The notes beneath the pieces were generated by a model that searched no databases, had not been told where the DNA came from, and saw only the letters and a list, made by a program, of their open reading frames with translations. A program made the translations under genes and the position numbers. Source: an uncultured Fimbriimonadales bacterium (GTDB taxonomy: Bacteria; Armatimonadota; Fimbriimonadia; Fimbriimonadales; GBS-DC). From it: 23,704 bases of DNA. Positions within the stretch are counted from its first letter, which is position 1; every line of letters begins with the position of its first letter. Positions 20,656 to 23,704 of this stretch are shown in pieces. The stretch lies in contig CALGZO010000034.1 of NCBI GenBank assembly GCA_937934465.1, forward strand, positions 1 through 23,704, given 5' to 3'.

Positions 20656-21873
20656 ATGGCGCGACTGAAAGCGGGCGCGGCGAAGGTAGACATCACGCCC
20701 GACCTCACGAAGATACGGATTCAGTTAGGCGGCTACGGCGCGCGGCTGAACATGCCCCCACGCGGCGTGCATGACCCCATCTATGCGCGCGCGCTTGCAT
20801 TAGAGTTCGGCAGCCAGCAAGCTGTGATTGTGGCGTTGGACCACCTGCTCATCCCCGGCAGCCTGACGCGCCAAGTGTTGGAAGCGACAGGGCTGCAAGC
20901 CGAGCAGCTGTTTATGAGCGCGAGCCACACGCACTGCGCGCCCGACTCGATGGGGCTGAACGAGCGGATGCGGTTTCCGCTGCCGGGCGTGGGCACATTC
21001 CTGCCGGAGTTTCTGCAGTTCACGACTGAGCGCGTGGCGCAAGCAGTTCAAGCGGCGCGCCGTGCGCTCAAGCCTGCCGCGCTGCGCCTCCACGCGGCGG
21101 AGCTGCCCAACCTCAACCGCAATCGGCGCGGACGGCGGCTGGTTGACCCCACGATGAGCGTCGCCCTGCTGGAAGATACGCGGGGTAGACCTATCGCCGC
21201 GCTGGTGGTCTACGCCGCGCACCCGACCATCTACCCCCACACGATGATGGAGGTCTCCGCCGAGTTTCCGGGCGTGCTGCAGCACATGGTGGAGCGCGAG
21301 CTGCGCGGCGCGGTCGCGCTGTACCTGAACGGAGCGCAGGGCGATGTCTCGCCAGTGGCGGATGAGGGCAAAGACGACCACGAGCGGGTGCAGCGGTATG
21401 GCGCGCAGCTCGCTCAACATGCCTTGCGCCTGATACGCGACGCCAAGCCCGCTGCGCCGAACCTACGCATGCGTCAAACCACCGCGCGCCTGCCCGAACC
21501 GCAGCCCCATCCAGAGTTTATGCAGTCGGCAGGGCGCGAATACAAAGTGCCTGAGGCGTTGTTGAAGCAGCTGGCAAGCCAGATAGTGCCTCCCAGCGCC
21601 CCCGTCAGCGCGCTCGCGCTGGGCAATCTGCTCCTGGTGGGGTTTCCAGGCGAGCCGATTAGCTCGCTGGGGCTGCAGACGCGCGAGCTGGGGCGCGAGG
21701 CAGGCATGCGCTATGTCGCCCCTGTCGCGTTGGTGAACGAGTGGATTGGCTACATCCTCACACGCCACGAATACATCAAAGGCGGCTATGAGGCGACCGT
21801 CTCCTTCAACGGAGCCGATGCGGGCGAGGCGGTCATGCAAGCGGTACGCGCAGCGGTTCCGATGCAGGTGTAG
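20656..21873 (+). CDS. Neutral/alkaline ceramidase-like hydrolase, no signal peptide
   Basis: 405 aa from the ATG at 20656. It matches the N-terminal catalytic domain of neutral/alkaline non-lysosomal ceramidases: AGAAKVDITPD, GGYGAR, SASHTHCAP (H91, H93), VYAAHPTIYP (H189), LNGAQGDVSP (225-233), GFPGEP (E333) and NEWIGYILTRHEY (Y366). His, His, Glu and Tyr correspond to the zinc ligands of the Pseudomonas enzyme. The C-terminal Ig-like domain of full ceramidases is missing, and there is no signal peptide, so a cytoplasmic amidase acting on another substrate is plausible. An upstream in-frame start at 20578 overlaps the promoter of the divergent gene and is rejected. Confidence 0.85.
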   Translation: MARLKAGAAKVDITPDLTKIRIQLGGYGARLNMPPRGVHDPIYARALALEFGSQQAVIVALDHLLIPGSLTRQVLEATGLQAEQLFMSASHTHCAPDSMGLNERMRFPLPGVGTFLPEFLQFTTERVAQAVQAARRALKPAALRLHAAELPNLNRNRRGRRLVDPTMSVALLEDTRGRPIAALVVYAAHPTIYPHTMMEVSAEFPGVLQHMVERELRGAVALYLNGAQGDVSPVADEGKDDHERVQRYGAQLAQHALRLIRDAKPAAPNLRMRQTTARLPEPQPHPEFMQSAGREYKVPEALLKQLASQIVPPSAPVSALALGNLLLVGFPGEPISSLGLQTRELGREAGMRYVAPVALVNEWIGYILTRHEYIKGGYEATVSFNGADAGEAVMQAVRAAVPMQV

Positions 21874-21876
21874 TTG

Positions 21877-21909
21877 GCGGCGGCGCGAACGCCGCCGCGT
21901 AGGGGTTTT
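21877..21909. terminator. Bidirectional hairpin between convergent genes
   Basis: GCGGCGGCG (21877-21885) and CGCCGCCGC (21890-21898) form a perfect 9-bp stem with tetraloop CGAA, which is UUCG on the minus strand. A short T-run (21906-21909) follows on the plus strand. It sits between the ceramidase-like stop and the M42 peptidase stop. Confidence 0.65.
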
Positions 21910-22966
21910 ACGGGGTGAAATCCGTGTCGGGCGTCACGCGCCGTGTGAAGGCAGCCAGCAGGCGCGCCGCGTTCGCCACATCGTCCAAGTGGAGCAGTTC
22001 GCACGGCGTGTGCATGTAGCGCAGCGGCACGGAGACCAGCCCTGTCGCCATGCCTGCTTTGTTGAGTTGCATGGCGTTCGCGTCGGTGCCAGTGCCGCCG
22101 CCTGCCGCCTCCAACTGGTACGGGATGCCCTCCGCCTCTGCCGACTCCACCAGCATCTCGAACACGCGCGGATTGATGTTCGCGCCGCGACAGATGACGG
22201 GTCCCTTGCCAGGGCGCATCTCGCCCACGCGCCGCTTATCAACGGTGGGGTAGTCGGAAGCGTGGGTGACATCGACAGCGATGCCGACAGGCGCGTCGAC
22301 GCCGTATGCGCTCGTGCGTGCGCCGCGTAGCCCCACCTCCTCCTGCACGGTGGCAACGGCATACACAGCAGCGGTCGGGCGGTCTTCACTGAGCAGGCGC
22401 AACGCCTCCGCCACGATAAACGCGCCCATCTTGTTGTCGAACCCGCGCGCCGTCGCGAAGCCGTTCTGCAGCTCCTGAAACTCCACCGCGAAAGTTACAG
22501 GGTCGCCGATGCGCACTTTGGACTGCGCGTCGTCCTTGTCTTTCGCGCCGATGTCGATCCACAGGTCGTGCAGTTTCGGAGCTTTGTTGCGCTCCTCGTC
22601 GTCGAGCAGGTGGATAGGCTTTTTGCCGATGACGCCGGGAATTGAGCCTGACTTCGTATGCACCAGCACGCGCTGTCCGACAGGGATTACGGGGTCGTGT
22701 CCACCGATGGCGCCGAAGTAGAGGAACCCCTCGTCGGAGATGTATTTGATGATGAAGCCGATTTCGTCCATGTGTCCGGCGAACATCACGCGCGGCGCGC
22801 CCGATTCGTGTAGAGTTGCGATGGTGTTGCCCATCACATCGGTATAGACGCGCTCGGCGAACTCGCGGGTGTAGGCGCGATACACTTCTGCGGCGCGCTG
22901 CTCGTAGCCTGACGGCGACGGCGCGTTCACGATAGCCTTCAGAAACGCCAACGATTCTGCTCTCAT
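21908..22966 (-). CDS. M42-family metallo-aminopeptidase (FrvX/TET/glutamyl aminopeptidase type)
   Basis: 352 aa, standard size. Co-catalytic metal ligands and catalytic residues are visible: AGHMDEIGF (H65, D67), ARGFDNKMG (D177), TVQEEVGLRG (E209 catalytic, E210), AVDVTHASD (D232) and RYMHTPCE (H319). M42 enzymes form dodecameric cytosolic TET particles that trim N-terminal residues from peptides; some relatives are annotated as cellulases or deblocking aminopeptidases. The start overlaps the ribH stop as ATGA, with AGGAG inside the ribH 3' end, so translation is coupled to ribH although the functions look unrelated. Confidence 0.93.
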   Translation of the reverse strand: MRAESLAFLKAIVNAPSPSGYEQRAAEVYRAYTREFAERVYTDVMGNTIATLHESGAPRVMFAGHMDEIGFIIKYISDEGFLYFGAIGGHDPVIPVGQRVLVHTKSGSIPGVIGKKPIHLLDDEERNKAPKLHDLWIDIGAKDKDDAQSKVRIGDPVTFAVEFQELQNGFATARGFDNKMGAFIVAEALRLLSEDRPTAAVYAVATVQEEVGLRGARTSAYGVDAPVGIAVDVTHASDYPTVDKRRVGEMRPGKGPVICRGANINPRVFEMLVESAEAEGIPYQLEAAGGGTGTDANAMQLNKAGMATGLVSVPLRYMHTPCELLHLDDVANAARLLAAFTRRVTPDTDFTP

Positions 22967-23436
22967 AGGGTCTCTCCTGTTTTGCGGATGAGGGTCGCCA
23001 TCTCGATGGCGCTGAGCGCGGCTTCGCTGCCTTTGTTGCCCATTTTACCGCCCGCGCGCGCCAAACCCTGCTCGAAGGTGGCGTCGGTGAGGATGCCCAG
23101 CGCGATGGGTTTGCCTGTCTCCATCATCAGTTGCATCAGCGCGCTGCAGACTGCGCTGCTGATATGTTGCGCGTGGCTGGTCTCGCCCTGCAGCACCGCG
23201 CCGAGACAGATGACGGCGTCGTATTCGTTGGAGTGGGCGCACTCGCGCGCGATGACGGGTATCTCCCAGCTGCCCGGCACAGCGTAGACATCGATGGCGT
23301 CGGGGGTTGCGCCGTGACGCAGTAGGGTCTGGACTGCGCCCTCTTTCAAGCGGTCGGTGATGAGTTCGTTATAGCGGCTCACGACAATCGCGAAGCGTAA
23401 GCCGTGCGCGCTCAGGTTGCCCTCGATATGGCTCAT
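22963..23436 (-). CDS. ribH: 6,7-dimethyl-8-ribityllumazine synthase
   Basis: 157 aa, normal length. It condenses the ribityl-aminouracil with dihydroxybutanone phosphate in riboflavin synthesis and usually forms pentamers or 60-mer capsids. Motifs are VVSRYNELIT (substrate aromatic position Y22), VPGSWEIP (the usual Phe is Trp), GAVLQGETSHAQHI with catalytic His88, and LTDATFEQGLARAGGKMGNKG with phosphate-binding Arg127. No other rib genes are in the window. The start codon has no SD; TATAAA, preceded by GG, ends 8 nt upstream, so the mRNA is probably leaderless. No FMN riboswitch fits in the 25-bp gap to the neighbouring gene. Confidence 0.95.
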   Translation of the reverse strand: MSHIEGNLSAHGLRFAIVVSRYNELITDRLKEGAVQTLLRHGATPDAIDVYAVPGSWEIPVIARECAHSNEYDAVICLGAVLQGETSHAQHISSAVCSALMQLMMETGKPIALGILTDATFEQGLARAGGKMGNKGSEAALSAIEMATLIRKTGETL

Positions 23437-23444
23437 CGCGCTAA

Positions 23445-23452
23445 TTTATACC
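23445..23452 (-). promoter_or_regulatory. GG-TATAAA box of ribH, leaderless-type
   Basis: On the minus strand GGTATAAA ends 8 nt before the ribH ATG (23436). It lies in the 25-bp gap after the upstream gene; its -35 position would fall inside that gene and shows no consensus. Confidence 0.6.
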
Positions 23453-23461
23453 TGATGGCGT

Positions 23462-23704
23462 CTATCGCAGTCCCTTCTCTCGGAGCAGGGCGTCAATCCA
23501 CGCCTCGTCGTCCGCACGGAACGGCGGGGGCGGCGGAGGCTGCGTGTAGTCAATCACATCCCCATAACCCCCATCCTCATAACAACGCTCCACCAACCCC
23601 TGCAAGTCCACACCCACCTGACCCTCCACCAACGGCACTGGAAACACAGGCAGACGCTCACGCACCGTGCGCGGATACAACCAATAATGCTCAGGGTCGT
23701 CCGC
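23462..23704 (-). CDS. DUF4058 family protein, C-terminal part (cut by window edge)
   Basis: The reading frame is open to the window edge: about 80 residues of the C-terminus, reading ADDPEHYWLYPRTVRERLPV, FPVPLVEGQVGVDLQGLVER and CYEDGGYGDVIDYTQPPPPP, then WIDALLREKGLR. This matches the C-terminal signature of DUF4058 proteins, which are common in Cyanobacteria, Armatimonadota and Planctomycetota and have no known function. The start lies outside the window. Stop codon TAG at 23464-23462. Confidence 0.85.
   Translation of the reverse strand, partial: ADDPEHYWLYPRTVRERLPVFPVPLVEGQVGVDLQGLVERCYEDGGYGDVIDYTQPPPPPPFRADDEAWIDALLREKGLR

Overview
The window looks like ordinary chromosome of a diderm, probably uncultured bacterium, most likely Armatimonadota. 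The main clue is a pair of isolated pseudopilin genes (3139-3894 and 19784-20572) with the N-terminus GFTLIELLVVIAIIAILAAI, followed by FPVFAQAREKARQT and a C-terminal H-x9-DG block. Stand-alone paralogs of this kind are typical of Armatimonadota and Planctomycetota. An LptF/G-type permease indicates an outer membrane. Other supporting genes are a dockerin/WD40 secreted protein, a membrane-anchored YvcK, a DUF4058 gene and a DUF1028 gene. GC is about 60% by eye. The phylum call is inference.

Layout. 1-1200: minus-strand LuxR-type regulator and WD40-dockerin protein. 1486-3142: tRNA-Thr(CGU), then trpC and a 5'-nucleotidase-like metallophosphatase. 3139-4094: pseudopilin 1 and a cluster of hairpins. 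4095-7141: a tight operon of two small membrane proteins, rapZ and yvcK. 7215-9161: an AMP-forming acetyl-CoA-synthetase-like enzyme (minus). 9258-11672: a DUF1028/TPR protein and a ubiquitin-like/E1/rhodanese fusion. 11684-13527 (minus): a TPR/zinc-ribbon membrane protein and an LptF/G permease. 13568-18756 (plus): psuG, a coiled-coil nuclease-like protein, a PQQ-type propeller, a polysaccharide-export-type ABC ATPase, a small PD-(D/E)XK-like protein and a TIM-barrel isomerase. 18773-19408 (minus): lexA. 19784-20572 (minus): pseudopilin 2. 20656-21873 (plus): a ceramidase-like hydrolase. 21908-23436 (minus): ribH followed by an M42 peptidase. The right edge cuts a DUF4058 gene.

The most striking signals are not genes. 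First, two palindromic tetranucleotides are almost absent: a base-by-base reading finds ACGT once (19582-19585, non-coding) and GGCC once (20062-20065), where roughly 85 and 190 would be expected at this GC. Codon choice bends to avoid them. Second, at least seven transcription-unit starts share a GG-TATAAT-like box ending 6-15 nt before the start codon with no Shine-Dalgarno sequence, which points to leaderless or near-leaderless mRNAs. The WD40 gene and lexA instead have a recognisable -35, a leader and an SD. Third, three 8-bp-stem hairpins with compensatory stem changes lie at 3955-4041. No mobile element, CRISPR array, defence island or prophage is visible.
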